Shown here one piece after another: positions 17,191 to 24,054 of a stretch of DNA of 32,209 nucleotides. The notes beneath the pieces were generated by a model, which saw nothing but the letters and a program-made list of their open reading frames with translations, made no database searches and had not been told where the DNA came from. The stretch comes from an uncultured Ruminococcus sp. (GTDB lineage: Bacteria; Bacillota; Clostridia; Oscillospirales; CAG-272), in NCBI GenBank assembly GCA_902782785.1, contig CACZOH010000130.1, forward strand, positions 1-32,209, in the 5' to 3' direction. The translations under genes and the position numbers were made by a program. Numbering within the stretch: the stretch's first letter is position 1; each line of letters opens with the position of its first letter.

Positions 17191-17729
17191 ATCCTGTAAC
17201 CCTCCTTTTTAAGGTGATCCGCTAATTTGCGTCTTATACGGAGAAGCCTTACGGAAACGGCATTTTCTTTCATGCCCGTGATCATTGATATTTCGGCTAA
17301 CGTATCGCCGTAATAATATCTGCGCATGAATAAGATCCTGTCTGATTTCTTAAGCGACTTCAAAAACCCGTTTACGGCAAACGACAAGCCGTCGTTATCC
17401 GCACTTTGATCCGCTATCACCTCCGACAGCTCCGCGTCAAGCGAAACGGTTACCGCGTTTCTCTTTTCGGCGGTGTTGTATCTGTATTTCTGCATTGCGA
17501 TATTGCGCGCGGTACCGCAGGCGTACGCACAGATATTGTCGGGCTTGTTCGGCGGTATGCTGTTCCAAACGGAAAGATACGCGTCGTTTACACATTCCTC
17601 CGCGTCCTGTTCGTTTTTCAGCACGTTCATCGCGGCGGCTTTCATTTTGTCGCCGCACAGCTCAGAAAGCGCTTTTATCGCGCTCTCGTCGCGGTCCGTG
17701 AACAGCTTGACTATCTTTTCGTTTTCCAT
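17187..17729 (-). CDS. ECF-type RNA polymerase sigma factor
   Basis: This 180-residue protein has only sigma regions 2 and 4, the ECF layout. Region 2 spans about residues 8-80 with DAEECVNDAYLSVWNSI and ACGTARNIAMQKYRY. Region 4 spans about 125-178 with RILFMRRYYYGDTLAEI and the recognition helix segment KENAVSVRLLRIRRKL. It would direct RNA polymerase to a small envelope-stress-type regulon, probably including its own operon. I start it at the ATG at 17729, which has a GGAG site 9 nt upstream. A TTG-initiated extension to 17795 has no ribosome site and adds residues unlike the family. It overlaps the membrane anti-sigma gene by 4 bp. A strong terminator lies 67 bp upstream of the start, so the pair must have its own promoter in 17730-17795. 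I could not identify that promoter with confidence, as expected for a non-sigma-A site. Confidence 0.88.
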   Translation of the reverse strand: MENEKIVKLFTDRDESAIKALSELCGDKMKAAAMNVLKNEQDAEECVNDAYLSVWNSIPPNKPDNICAYACGTARNIAMQKYRYNTAEKRNAVTVSLDAELSEVIADQSADNDGLSFAVNGFLKSLKKSDRILFMRRYYYGDTLAEISMITGMKENAVSVRLLRIRRKLADHLKKEGYRI

Positions 17730-17795
17730 TTCGGGTATCTCCGTATTTCGTCCTTCACCTATATAGTGATATTCCGCGCCCTGAATATTACACAA

Positions 17796-17832
17796 GATAC
17801 AAAAAAGCCTTTCTGAAAGGCTTTTTTGTATC
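17796..17832 (-). terminator. Intrinsic terminator after the lipid kinase gene
   Basis: A perfect 17-bp inverted repeat (GATACAAAAAAGCCTTT, loop CTG, then its complement) with A- and T-runs inside the arms, so it can act in either direction. It begins at the stop codon of the lipid kinase gene and separates the foldase/kinase transcript from the sigma factor operon. Confidence 0.88.
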
Positions 17833-18694
17833 AGAAGAGGAAGTTTACGGCTCCTTTGATCATACTGATTTCAACTTTTTCACACGGCTCTATCTCGCCG
17901 TCCGCACAGATGCTCGTCATACCGCTTACGGTGAGACCTCTGACCTGTCTGTACGTCATTATATCCTTGAACTTTTCTATTATATCCCTTGTTTCCTCGT
18001 CTATATGCAAGCCCTTTTTATATTTTCCTATAATGGACGGGATCTCGCCGCGTTTGACCTTTTTGACAAGCACCACGTCTATCAGGCCGTCGTTTATTCG
18101 CGCCAGAGGCGCCGGTTTGAAGCCGCCGCCGTAATACTGTCCGTTTGCCGCGACGCAAAGCATATAGTTATCGTTAAAGCGCTCCGTTTCACCGTTCTCA
18201 TACTCAAGAGTTATATCGAGCATAAGACCGTAATCCTTGAAGACGGTATCGACTACGCCGCAGATATATGCGAAGCTGCCGGAAATAAGCGGCTTTTTCT
18301 TTAATTCCTCCGTCTTTTTTACCACGGTGCAGTCAAATCCGATATTCAGTATATTTATAAAATATCTGTCGTTGTATTTGATAACGTCGCATTTGACCGG
18401 ATTTTCCTCTCTGTCGTCGTATTTGAGAAAATCGTTGCCCGTTCCAACGCCTACGGCGGATAAAAGCGCCGTATCGGAGGCTCCCGCGCGCATTATGCCG
18501 TTCACCGCTTCGTTTATCGAGCCGTCGCCGCCGCAGATTATAAAATGCGTTTCCGGCTCCTTCAAAAGCGTTTCATACACGAATTTTTCAACGTCACCTA
18601 CGGCTTTGCTTACGTAATATCTTGAATCTTCGCTTATCTCGTTTATCGCCTTGCCCTGTCCGGCGACAGGATTAATGACTTTGACGGTTTTCAT
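17831..18694 (-). CDS. Diacylglycerol kinase-family lipid kinase (YegS/BmrU/DgkB-like)
   Basis: This 287-residue protein is in the DAGK catalytic family, which phosphorylates diacylglycerol or related membrane lipids at the inner face of the membrane so that they re-enter phospholipid synthesis. Seen directly are the N-terminal NPVAGQGKA (8-16), the ATP-binding GGDGSINEAVNG (55-66) and VGVGTGNDFLKY (81-92), plus a C-terminal beta domain ending ADGEIEPCEKVEISM, where the DGE motif is typical. Its length fits the family. It follows the PrsA-like foldase gene by 15 bp with a CGGAGAG site before the ATG, and probably shares its promoter. DgkB-like enzymes recycle diacylglycerol left by lipoteichoic acid synthesis, so pairing with a surface-protein foldase fits envelope upkeep. 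The true substrate could be another lipid or a sphingoid base. Confidence 0.9.
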   Translation of the reverse strand: MKTVKVINPVAGQGKAINEISEDSRYYVSKAVGDVEKFVYETLLKEPETHFIICGGDGSINEAVNGIMRAGASDTALLSAVGVGTGNDFLKYDDREENPVKCDVIKYNDRYFINILNIGFDCTVVKKTEELKKKPLISGSFAYICGVVDTVFKDYGLMLDITLEYENGETERFNDNYMLCVAANGQYYGGGFKPAPLARINDGLIDVVLVKKVKRGEIPSIIGKYKKGLHIDEETRDIIEKFKDIMTYRQVRGLTVSGMTSICADGEIEPCEKVEISMIKGAVNFLF

Positions 18695-18709
18695 CTGATT
18701 TCTCTCCGA

Positions 18710-20224
18710 TCATTTGATTATTCTGTCCAACAAGTCCTCGTTATAAGTTATGACGACCGAATTATAAATGTCTTCCGCCTTGGTGTTGAATTCCGCGTCG
18801 CGCAGCTCTGTCTCGCAGTTGTAATGCCACAATTCCTCGCCGAAACCTTCAAAATACATGACATGATAACCGAAATCCGTCTTTACGATATCCGTATCTC
18901 CGACCTTTCTTTCGGGATCGAAGCACCAGTCGTTGAATTCTTCCACCATATAACCGGGCGCAACCTTCTCGTAAAGACCGCCGTTTGATTTTGATCCAGA
19001 GTCTGAGGTGTACTGCTCTACAAGGCTTATGAACTCGGCTTTGGGATCTGTCGCTTTGTTTATCTGCTCAAGCAGCTTCTGTGCCTGCGCGTATGCTTTC
19101 TCCTCTGTCTCGTAATCCGTGGAGTTGAGCAGGATGTGCCTTACGTCTATGGTCTTTTCCGTGTTCTTATATGGCGTCTTCACGCAGCGGATAACGTACG
19201 CGTTGCCCGCGGTATCGTAGTAAATGCTTATCTGTCCCTCGCGAGCGTCGCTCTTATACAGAAATCCGTATTTTTCCTCGCTCGTGTATTCCATACCCTC
19301 GTACAGGAAATCATCGTCCGTTTTCTTATTCGATACCGTCTCTCCGCTTTCGTTCGTCTCGGCTTCCGCCGCCTCGTCGGGATATATGGTGTAATAAGCT
19401 TCCGCAAAGCTCTTGCCTTCGTTTAAGAGCTGTTCCATCCTGCCGGCTTTTTCCTTCGCATCGGCTTTTGCCGCCTCAGCCTGCTCTTCCGTATCCGTCT
19501 CATCGTACAGAGCAGTTATGCACGCCTCGTAATAATCGACAAGCGAGTATTTGCCCTCGGAGTTCTTATACGTTTCTTCTATCTGTTCCTCGGTAAAAAC
19601 GGGTCCTTCATACAGTTTGAGATAGTATTTATATCCGAGCTGAGTGAGCTCCGTCGCGGCTTTCATACGCTCGCGCGTCATACCCTCACCCATATATTCT
19701 TCCATATATTCTTCAAAGGTCATTGAATAGTCGTCGGCTATTTTCTGTATCTGATCAAGATTGTCGTTTATTTTTTTATAATCGTCTTCGTCAAGCGACA
19801 TCCCCTCTTTTATCGCCATTTCCGCAAATTTGGCGTACTGCTCGAACGCGGATTTGCCTCTTTCAAGGAAAAATCCGTACCACGTTCCCTCCTCCTCGCT
19901 TCCGAGATAATCCTGATCGTGAAGCGGAACGTTCAGATCGAGTCCGTAATATGAAAGATACGAATAGTAATTCGAAACGAACGAAGAATACTGATCCATA
20001 AAGAAATATTTGAACAGGGATACCGGTATCTGCTGATTCTCCGTCGTCGCTATTATGCTGTCAAGCGGCGCAATCTCCATATCGGAATGGGGGTATACGG
20101 CGTCCGTGACGGTACCGGTATCACTGTCGCCGGTGTCGGTTCCCGTCGGATTGATTATGACGCTGCAGGAGGCCGTGCTTAAAACAACAGCCAAAGCGAT
20201 TAAGACAATTATTGTTTTTTTCAT
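18710..20224 (-). CDS. PrsA-like peptidyl-prolyl cis-trans isomerase lipoprotein
   Basis: This 504-residue lipoprotein (lipobox STASC, Cys20, followed by a Thr/Asp/Gly linker) has the SurA/PrsA layout. A helical chaperone region covers about 50-215, and a clear parvulin rotamase domain covers about 357-460, with VRHILLNSTDYETEEKAY, SDSGSKSNGGLYEKVAPG, and FGYHVMYFEG. The segment at about 225-350 has the outline of a second, degenerate rotamase domain (GKSFAEAYYTIYPDEA, AREGQISIY and AYVIRCVKTP) but lacks the HIL and GG landmarks. Its role would be to fold proteins emerging from the Sec channel, which in this region could include the many exported lipoproteins. It is first in a two-gene operon with the lipid kinase, behind a good sigma-A promoter. 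An AGGAT-type site precedes the ATG. Two rotamase units would be longer than B. subtilis PrsA. Confidence 0.87.
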   Translation of the reverse strand: MKKTIIVLIALAVVLSTASCSVIINPTGTDTGDSDTGTVTDAVYPHSDMEIAPLDSIIATTENQQIPVSLFKYFFMDQYSSFVSNYYSYLSYYGLDLNVPLHDQDYLGSEEEGTWYGFFLERGKSAFEQYAKFAEMAIKEGMSLDEDDYKKINDNLDQIQKIADDYSMTFEEYMEEYMGEGMTRERMKAATELTQLGYKYYLKLYEGPVFTEEQIEETYKNSEGKYSLVDYYEACITALYDETDTEEQAEAAKADAKEKAGRMEQLLNEGKSFAEAYYTIYPDEAAEAETNESGETVSNKKTDDDFLYEGMEYTSEEKYGFLYKSDAREGQISIYYDTAGNAYVIRCVKTPYKNTEKTIDVRHILLNSTDYETEEKAYAQAQKLLEQINKATDPKAEFISLVEQYTSDSGSKSNGGLYEKVAPGYMVEEFNDWCFDPERKVGDTDIVKTDFGYHVMYFEGFGEELWHYNCETELRDAEFNTKAEDIYNSVVITYNEDLLDRIIK

Positions 20225-20269
20225 TAAAAGAAATCCTTTCTTCCGGATTATGATCGGTAAAACAATAAT

Positions 20270-20298
20270 ATTATAGCATAAAAATTCGGTTTATGCAA
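20270..20298 (-). promoter_or_regulatory. Sigma-A promoter of the PrsA-like/lipid kinase operon
   Basis: On the minus strand TTGCAT (20298-20293), a 17-bp spacer and TATAAT (20275-20270), with an extended -10 TG, about 45 bp before the start codon. The spacing and the perfect -10 make this one of the best promoters in the window. Confidence 0.8.
20276..20296. promoter_or_regulatory. Palindrome within the PrsA promoter, possible operator
   Basis: GCATAAA (20276-20282) and TTTATGC (20290-20296) form a 7-bp inverted repeat with a 7-bp centre. It exactly fills the spacer between -10 and -35 and overlaps the -35, where a bound repressor would block polymerase. The binding protein is unknown, and chance symmetry in AT-rich DNA is possible. 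Confidence 0.35.
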
Positions 20299-20354
20299 TA
20301 TTATTATTTGAACATTGTAAACAATATTTTTAAAACACAATACGGTAAAACGAT

Positions 20355-21908
20355 TTGAAATTAGTAAAACAGTTTATCATAAACGGGCTTATACTGACGG
20401 TCACGTCTGTCACGATGAGGCTGATGACCGTTTTTTTCAACGTATACATAACGGATAAAATAGGCGCGGCGGGCGTCGGTCTTTTCACGCTCGTTATGTC
20501 CGTATATTCATTCGCGGTAACGTTCGCCACGTCGGGCGTATCGCTTTCCGCGACGCGTCTCGTATCGCAGGAGATAGTCCGCGGCTCCGGCAGAGGCGTC
20601 GTTATTGCGATGAGAAGATGCATAATCTACGCTCTGATATTCGGCGTATCCGCCATGGTCCTTCTTCTGATATTTGCGGAGCCTGTCGCCTGCAGATGGC
20701 TCGGCGACGTGCGGACGCTCAAATCTCTGAAAATACTGTCCTTCAGCCTTCCACCGCTTTCGGTATCCGCGGCTTTATCAGGTTATTTTTCAGCGGTCCG
20801 GCGCGTTGTGAAAAACGCGGTGACGAACATTCTGGAGCAGTTCATTCGGATCTTCTTCACTGCCATGCTTCTGGTTTTAGTGTCAGACAAGGGCATAGAA
20901 TCAGCCTCCGCCGCGATAGTTACGGGGATAGTGCTGTCCGAAACGCTTGCGTTTATCGTTTCGTTTATCCTTTACCTTCTTGATAAAAAGCATATAAGGG
21001 ATCTGACCGCGCCCGCAAAGTCGGATATCACCGCGCGGCTCATAAAAATGGCGGTACCGATAGCCGTAAGCTCGTACATAAGATCCGCACTCGTCACGCT
21101 TGAGCATATACTCATACCGAAGGGACTCATAAAAAACGGTGCGACGTCAGAGCAGGCGCTTTCCTCATACGGCGTGATATCGGGCATGGTCTTTCCGGTC
21201 ATCTTTTTCCCCATGGCGTTTTTGACCGCCTTCACGGGGCTTCTCGTCCCGGAGGTGACGAGATACAAAGAAACGGAAAGCACAGGATCCATAGAGTACG
21301 TTACGGGAAGGATAATGAAAATAACGATAGTGTTCTCCGTCGCCGTCGCAGGCGTTTTCGCATACTATTCCGATACGCTCGGAATGCTTCTGTACGACAG
21401 TGCGGAGGCAGGAAAGTACATAAGGATATTTGCGTATCTCATACCCGTGATGTATATAGACAACACGACGGACGCGATACTGAAGGGGCTTGGAGAACAG
21501 TTCGCGTCTATGAGATATAATATTATCGACGCGCTCGTATCCGTTATACTCGTTTTCTTCCTTTTGCCGCCGTTCGGGATAAAAGGATACGTCATAGTCG
21601 TTTACGTTTGCGAGATACTGAACGCGGCGCTGAGCGTGATAAAGCTGTTCAGATGCGTAAAGCCGAAATTCAGGGTATTCTCCCTGATCTTTTTACCGAC
21701 GCTTTGCATGATAGGCGCGGCGTGCCTGACAAAGCTGACGACAAAGATGCTGAACGTTAACTATGATATGATGATCCTGACGCTCTCTGTCGGTTTTGCG
21801 GTGCTTATTGTGTTCTATATACTCCTTCTTCGGTGCTTCGGATGTATTTCCGACGATGATAAACGCTGGTTTTTGCAGATATTTTCGAAAAAAAGAAAAA
21901 AAATCTGA
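20355..21908 (+). CDS. SpoVB/MurJ-like polysaccharide or lipid II flippase
   Basis: This 517-residue membrane protein of the MOP superfamily has the length and about 14 hydrophobic segments expected of SpoVB/MurJ-type flippases, which move undecaprenyl-linked cell-wall or polysaccharide precursors across the membrane. The N-terminal VKQFIINGLILTVTSVTMR followed by IGAAGVGLFTLVMSVYSF is close to the SpoVB pattern, as is LGDVRTLKSLKILSFSLPPL. A basic tail, FSKKRKKI, ends the protein. The start is TTG at 20355, chosen because it gives the family N-terminus, but the ribosome site upstream is weak. It diverges from the foldase gene across 130 bp, in which I see no convincing plus-strand promoter. 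An AT-rich hairpin without a GC stem follows the stop at 21908. Whether it serves peptidoglycan, spore cortex or capsule cannot be told from sequence. Confidence 0.88.
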   Translation: MKLVKQFIINGLILTVTSVTMRLMTVFFNVYITDKIGAAGVGLFTLVMSVYSFAVTFATSGVSLSATRLVSQEIVRGSGRGVVIAMRRCIIYALIFGVSAMVLLLIFAEPVACRWLGDVRTLKSLKILSFSLPPLSVSAALSGYFSAVRRVVKNAVTNILEQFIRIFFTAMLLVLVSDKGIESASAAIVTGIVLSETLAFIVSFILYLLDKKHIRDLTAPAKSDITARLIKMAVPIAVSSYIRSALVTLEHILIPKGLIKNGATSEQALSSYGVISGMVFPVIFFPMAFLTAFTGLLVPEVTRYKETESTGSIEYVTGRIMKITIVFSVAVAGVFAYYSDTLGMLLYDSAEAGKYIRIFAYLIPVMYIDNTTDAILKGLGEQFASMRYNIIDALVSVILVFFLLPPFGIKGYVIVVYVCEILNAALSVIKLFRCVKPKFRVFSLIFLPTLCMIGAACLTKLTTKMLNVNYDMMILTLSVGFAVLIVFYILLLRCFGCISDDDKRWFLQIFSKKRKKI

Positions 21909-21927
21909 TTTTTTTCTCAAAAACCTC

Positions 21928-21956
21928 TTGATTTTTTTGTCAATATGTGATATACT
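21928..21956 (+). promoter_or_regulatory. Promoter of tRNA-Glu
   Basis: TTGATT (21928-21933), 17-bp spacer and TATACT (21951-21956), ending 12 bp before the first base of the tRNA. Confidence 0.7.
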
Positions 21957-21968
21957 ACGTAAGCACTC

Positions 21969-22040
21969 GGCCCGTTGGTCAAGCGGTCAAGACGCTAGCC
22001 TCTCACGCTGGAAACGGGAGTTCGATTCTCCCACGGGTCA
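21969..22040 (+). tRNA. tRNA-Glu (anticodon CUC)
   Basis: This 72-nt cloverleaf has a 7-bp acceptor stem GGCCCGT/ACGGGTC with one G-U pair, a 3-bp D stem GTC/GAC, anticodon stem CTAGC/GCTGG, loop CTCTCAC with anticodon CTC, and T arm GGGAG-TTCGATT-CTCCC. The discriminator is A. The terminal CCA is not encoded, so it must be added after transcription. It reads GAG codons, and the UUC isoacceptor must lie elsewhere. Confidence 0.93.
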
Positions 22041-22041
22041 T

Positions 22042-22066
22042 AAAAGCACGCTTCGGTGTGCTTTTT
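22042..22066 (+). terminator. Intrinsic terminator of tRNA-Glu
   Basis: AAAAGCACGC, tetraloop TTCG, GTGTGCTTTTT: a 10-bp stem with one G-U pair closed by a stable UUCG loop and ending in T5, directly after the tRNA. The 116 bp from here to the next promoter (22067-22182) hold nothing I can support. Confidence 0.88.
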
Positions 22067-22182
22067 GATTTCTGTTCTGAAATCCGGACAGGTTAAATTC
22101 GGTTTTTGCCATACGCAGAAAATGAGTCTCAACCGTGTAGTTATCCGATTTATTTAAATATAAAAAAATTACATAAAATGAC

Positions 22183-22210
22183 TTGACAAATCGGAATAAT
22201 GTGATAAAAT
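22183..22210 (+). promoter_or_regulatory. Promoter of tRNA-Val
   Basis: A consensus TTGACA (22183-22188), 16-bp spacer and TAAAAT (22205-22210), 13 bp before the tRNA. Confidence 0.78.
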
Positions 22211-22223
22211 ATATAACACACAC

Positions 22224-22297
22224 GGAGGCGTAGCTCAGTTGGTCAGAGCGTTCGGTTCACATCCGAGAGGTCAAGGGTTCGAGCCCCCTCGTCTCCA
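22224..22297 (+). tRNA. tRNA-Val (anticodon CAC)
   Basis: This 74-nt cloverleaf has acceptor stem GGAGGCG/CGTCTCC with one G-U pair, the usual D-arm sequence TAGCTCAGTTGGTCAGAGC, anticodon stem TTCGG/CCGAG with loop TTCACAT (anticodon CAC), and a T arm containing GGTTCGAGCC. The discriminator is A and CCA is not encoded. It reads GUG codons. Its 3' end is duplicated downstream. Confidence 0.93.
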
Positions 22298-22299
22298 TA

Positions 22300-22329
22300 A
22301 CAAAAGGGACGCCAAAGGCGTCCTTTTGT
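22300..22329 (+). terminator. Intrinsic terminator of tRNA-Val (first copy)
   Basis: GGACGCC, loop AAA, GGCGTCC, extended by flanking AAAA/TTTT with one bulged G. The stem core matches that of the second terminator at 22487, which follows the duplicated tRNA end. Confidence 0.82.
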
Positions 22330-22340
22330 CATAGAGTAAC

Positions 22341-22482
22341 CACATGGAGGGGCTCGAAGCAGTAAAAAAAATGATCCGGTGGATCATTTTTGAACGGTGA
22401 CCGAAGAATTTTGCGAAGCAAAAGGAAAGAAATCTGCACAAATTGCTTCGCAAAATTCAAGAAGAGCCCCCCTCGTCTCCAT
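22341..22482. repeat. Hairpin cassette downstream of tRNA-Val with tRNA-derived ends
   Basis: This noncoding segment is bounded by tRNA-derived sequence. On the left TGGAGGGGCTCGAA (22345-22358) is an inverted, slightly shortened copy of the tRNA T-arm end. On the right (22464-22482) the same end recurs in direct orientation, so the two borders can pair with each other. Inside are two strong hairpins. The first is AAAAATGATCC/GGATCATTTTT with loop GGT (22367-22391). The second is GAATTTTGCGAAGCAA and its perfect 16-bp complement with a 21-nt loop (22406-22458). No protein is encoded. It could be a small non-autonomous mobile element, the scar of a tRNA-targeted insertion, or a processed RNA. 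The structure is certain, the meaning is not. Confidence 0.6.
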
Positions 22483-22484
22483 AA
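22464..22484 (+). repeat. Direct duplicate of the tRNA-Val 3' end
   Basis: GAG, six Cs, then TCGTCTCCATAA repeats bases 22281-22300 of the tRNA and its flank, with one extra C. The start-to-start distance is 183 bp. It lacks the rest of the tRNA and cannot fold into one. An att-like or duplication origin is inferred. Confidence 0.75.
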
Positions 22485-22486
22485 AT

Positions 22487-22513
22487 AAAAGGACGCCAAC
22501 AGCGTCCTTTTTT
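22487..22513 (+). terminator. Second, duplicated terminator after the tRNA-Val cassette
   Basis: AAAAGGACGC, loop CAACA, GCGTCC followed by T6. It sits at the same distance from the duplicated tRNA end as the first terminator from the real one, so tRNA end and terminator look copied as a unit, with the loop and flanks since diverged. Confidence 0.82.
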
Positions 22514-22521
22514 ATTATGGT

Positions 22522-22551
22522 ATAAAAGGACCGCCGTTTTTCCGGCGGTCC
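22522..22551 (-). terminator. Intrinsic terminator of the leftward GH20/LUD/lipase operon
   Basis: Read on the minus strand: GGACCGCCG, loop GAAAAA, CGGCGGTCC, then TTTTATA. The stem is 9 bp and GC-rich and starts 15 bp after the lipase-like gene stop, facing the tRNA terminators. Confidence 0.85.
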
Positions 22552-22566
22552 CTCTCATACGGAATA

Positions 22567-24036
22567 TTACAGCATCATCATAAGCGCGTTATACATAATG
22601 GGCATATGCTCCGACGCTACCGCCATAGCCTGCGTCGTATCGGAAAACTTGTTCAGCATCAGAACTATGGGATACAGGTCGCTTTCGGGCTGTATTGCGG
22701 CAAGCTTTGACATATCTGGCGTTTGAGAGTTCAGGATAGTGCAGAGATAATTCATCACCTCGAAAACCGTCATTCCGTCGTCCGAAAGACCCGCCGCCGT
22801 GAGAGAATGTTTATCCTCATAATACGATTTTATCGTCGGCGCGATATTGGAAAGGTTTGACAGCGCCGTTATGACCTCGCTCGGCTTTGTAAACGTCTTG
22901 AGCTTGATATCCGTTCCCGCGCGCTTGTAGCCGTGTTCCTCAAGCGGAACGTGCGTGACGGCGTCGTTCGGGTTCAGGTAGTTGAAAATGTTTTTATATT
23001 CGACCTTTGCCGCGTCGCCGCGTACCGTGCCGGGCGTTGCGAACGTATAGACGTATATGTTTTTACTGTCGTAGATCCCGTCAAGAAGCACTCCGAGCAG
23101 ATTGGAGACAGCGGCGCCTCTGCTGTGTCCGCATACTATGATATACGCGTTTTTGTCCGCTTCAAGTATGCTTTTCACGTTTCTGTATACGTCCTCGGCA
23201 GCGAGCTTGAAGTTTTCCGCGTACTGCGTATCGTTATTGTGCGACGGAGCGAAATCAAAGTTTGAATACCATTCGCCGCCGCTTGTGCCGCGTATGACTA
23301 TAGCGTACATATTTTTACCGTTGTATTTGCCTCTGCCGACGGTATACGCGCTCGTATGCGATTTATCGCTTGAGGGCTTATTGTAGTTCTTTGCAAGAAG
23401 CAGTTCAAAGCCCGCGTTCACGAGGTTCTGCCCGTTTGCGGTCTCGTTTCCGCCCGTGCAAAGCTCAAGAAGCTCTCTTGCGAATTTATGCGATACCGTA
23501 TCAGACTTTGCGGGAACGGACAGCGTTACGGTCGTCGTTTCGTCGATCTCCTCCGTCTCCGTTTCAGTCTCCGGAGCTTTATCAGTTACGGTTTCCGTCT
23601 CTTTCTCAGTTTCCGGAGCCTTTGTAGTCTCAGGCGCGGTCTCCTTTTCCTTTGTCGTCTCCGCTTCTTTTGTCGTTTCGGGCGCCTTTGTCGTTTCCTC
23701 TTCCTTCGTAGTCTCGGGCGCTTTTGTCGTTTCCTCTTCCTTCGTCGTTTCGGGCGTCTTTTCGGTTTCCGTCTCCGTCACGGGTTCTGTCTCCGTTTCC
23801 GTTTCGGGTTCCGTTTCCGTTACGGAGACTGTTTCGCCCTCCGTTTCCGTGTCGGTGCCGACCTCCGTTTCAGTGCCGGCGCCGGCAGTCGTTTCCGTGG
23901 CTTTCGTATCTTCTTTTGTATCAGTCGTTATGATATCCGTCGTATCATTTTCCGTCGTCGTTTCGACGGGAGCCGCCGTACAACCGCAAAGCAGAACCGC
24001 CGTCAATAATACAGATATAAACGCTTTTAACTTCAT
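22567..24036 (-). CDS. Class 3 lipase-like alpha/beta hydrolase, surface lipoprotein
   Basis: This 489-residue lipoprotein has lipobox LLCGC (Cys19), then about 150 residues of Thr/Glu/Pro/Lys low-complexity stalk, then a lipase domain (about 175-489). The nucleophile elbow is GHSRG (303-307, Ser305). The likely acid is Asp358 in NPNDAVTHVP, and the likely His is His410 in YEDKHSLTAAG. The order and the FATPG segment fit fungal-lipase-like (class 3) hydrolases that cleave acyl esters. The long stalk would carry the enzyme to or beyond the wall, which suits an esterase acting on external lipids or on acylated glycans. An AGGAGAG site precedes the ATG, and the gene stands 18 bp after the LUD gene as the last gene of the operon. 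The substrate is unknown. An inactive relative is unlikely, since the elbow is intact. Confidence 0.83.
   Translation of the reverse strand: MKLKAFISVLLTAVLLCGCTAAPVETTTENDTTDIITTDTKEDTKATETTAGAGTETEVGTDTETEGETVSVTETEPETETETEPVTETETEKTPETTKEEETTKAPETTKEEETTKAPETTKEAETTKEKETAPETTKAPETEKETETVTDKAPETETETEEIDETTTVTLSVPAKSDTVSHKFARELLELCTGGNETANGQNLVNAGFELLLAKNYNKPSSDKSHTSAYTVGRGKYNGKNMYAIVIRGTSGGEWYSNFDFAPSHNNDTQYAENFKLAAEDVYRNVKSILEADKNAYIIVCGHSRGAAVSNLLGVLLDGIYDSKNIYVYTFATPGTVRGDAAKVEYKNIFNYLNPNDAVTHVPLEEHGYKRAGTDIKLKTFTKPSEVITALSNLSNIAPTIKSYYEDKHSLTAAGLSDDGMTVFEVMNYLCTILNSQTPDMSKLAAIQPESDLYPIVLMLNKFSDTTQAMAVASEHMPIMYNALMMML
23644..23751 (-). repeat. 36-bp in-frame coding repeats in the lipoprotein stalk
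   Basis: Residues 96-107 and 108-119 are identical 12-mers (ETTKEEETTKAP) and 120-131 is a diverged third copy. The repeats stay in frame and could vary in number between strains by slippage, changing stalk length. They are coding sequence, not CRISPR. Confidence 0.8.
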
Positions 24037-24054
24037 ATTCTCTCTCCTTTTTTA

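Noticed and set aside
17730..17795. TTG-initiated extension of the sigma factor
   Set aside because: There is no ribosome site, the extra residues are unlike ECF proteins, and the region must hold the operon's promoter after the terminator.
22038..22223. 61-codon minus-strand frame between the tRNAs
   Set aside because: It covers the tRNA-Glu terminator and tRNA-Val promoter, starts without a ribosome site and has no recognisable content.
22271..22453. 60-codon minus-strand frame over the tRNA-Val cassette
   Set aside because: It runs through a tRNA, a terminator and hairpins. Those structural elements explain the sequence better than a protein.
22224..22566. Integrated phage or island attached at tRNA-Val
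   Set aside because: The repeated tRNA ends enclose only about 180 bp, with no integrase or other gene. At most this is a scar or a tiny element.
23600..23800. Tandem repeats as a possible CRISPR array
   Set aside because: The repeats are 36 bp, contiguous and in frame inside a lipoprotein gene, with no unique spacers and no cas genes nearby.
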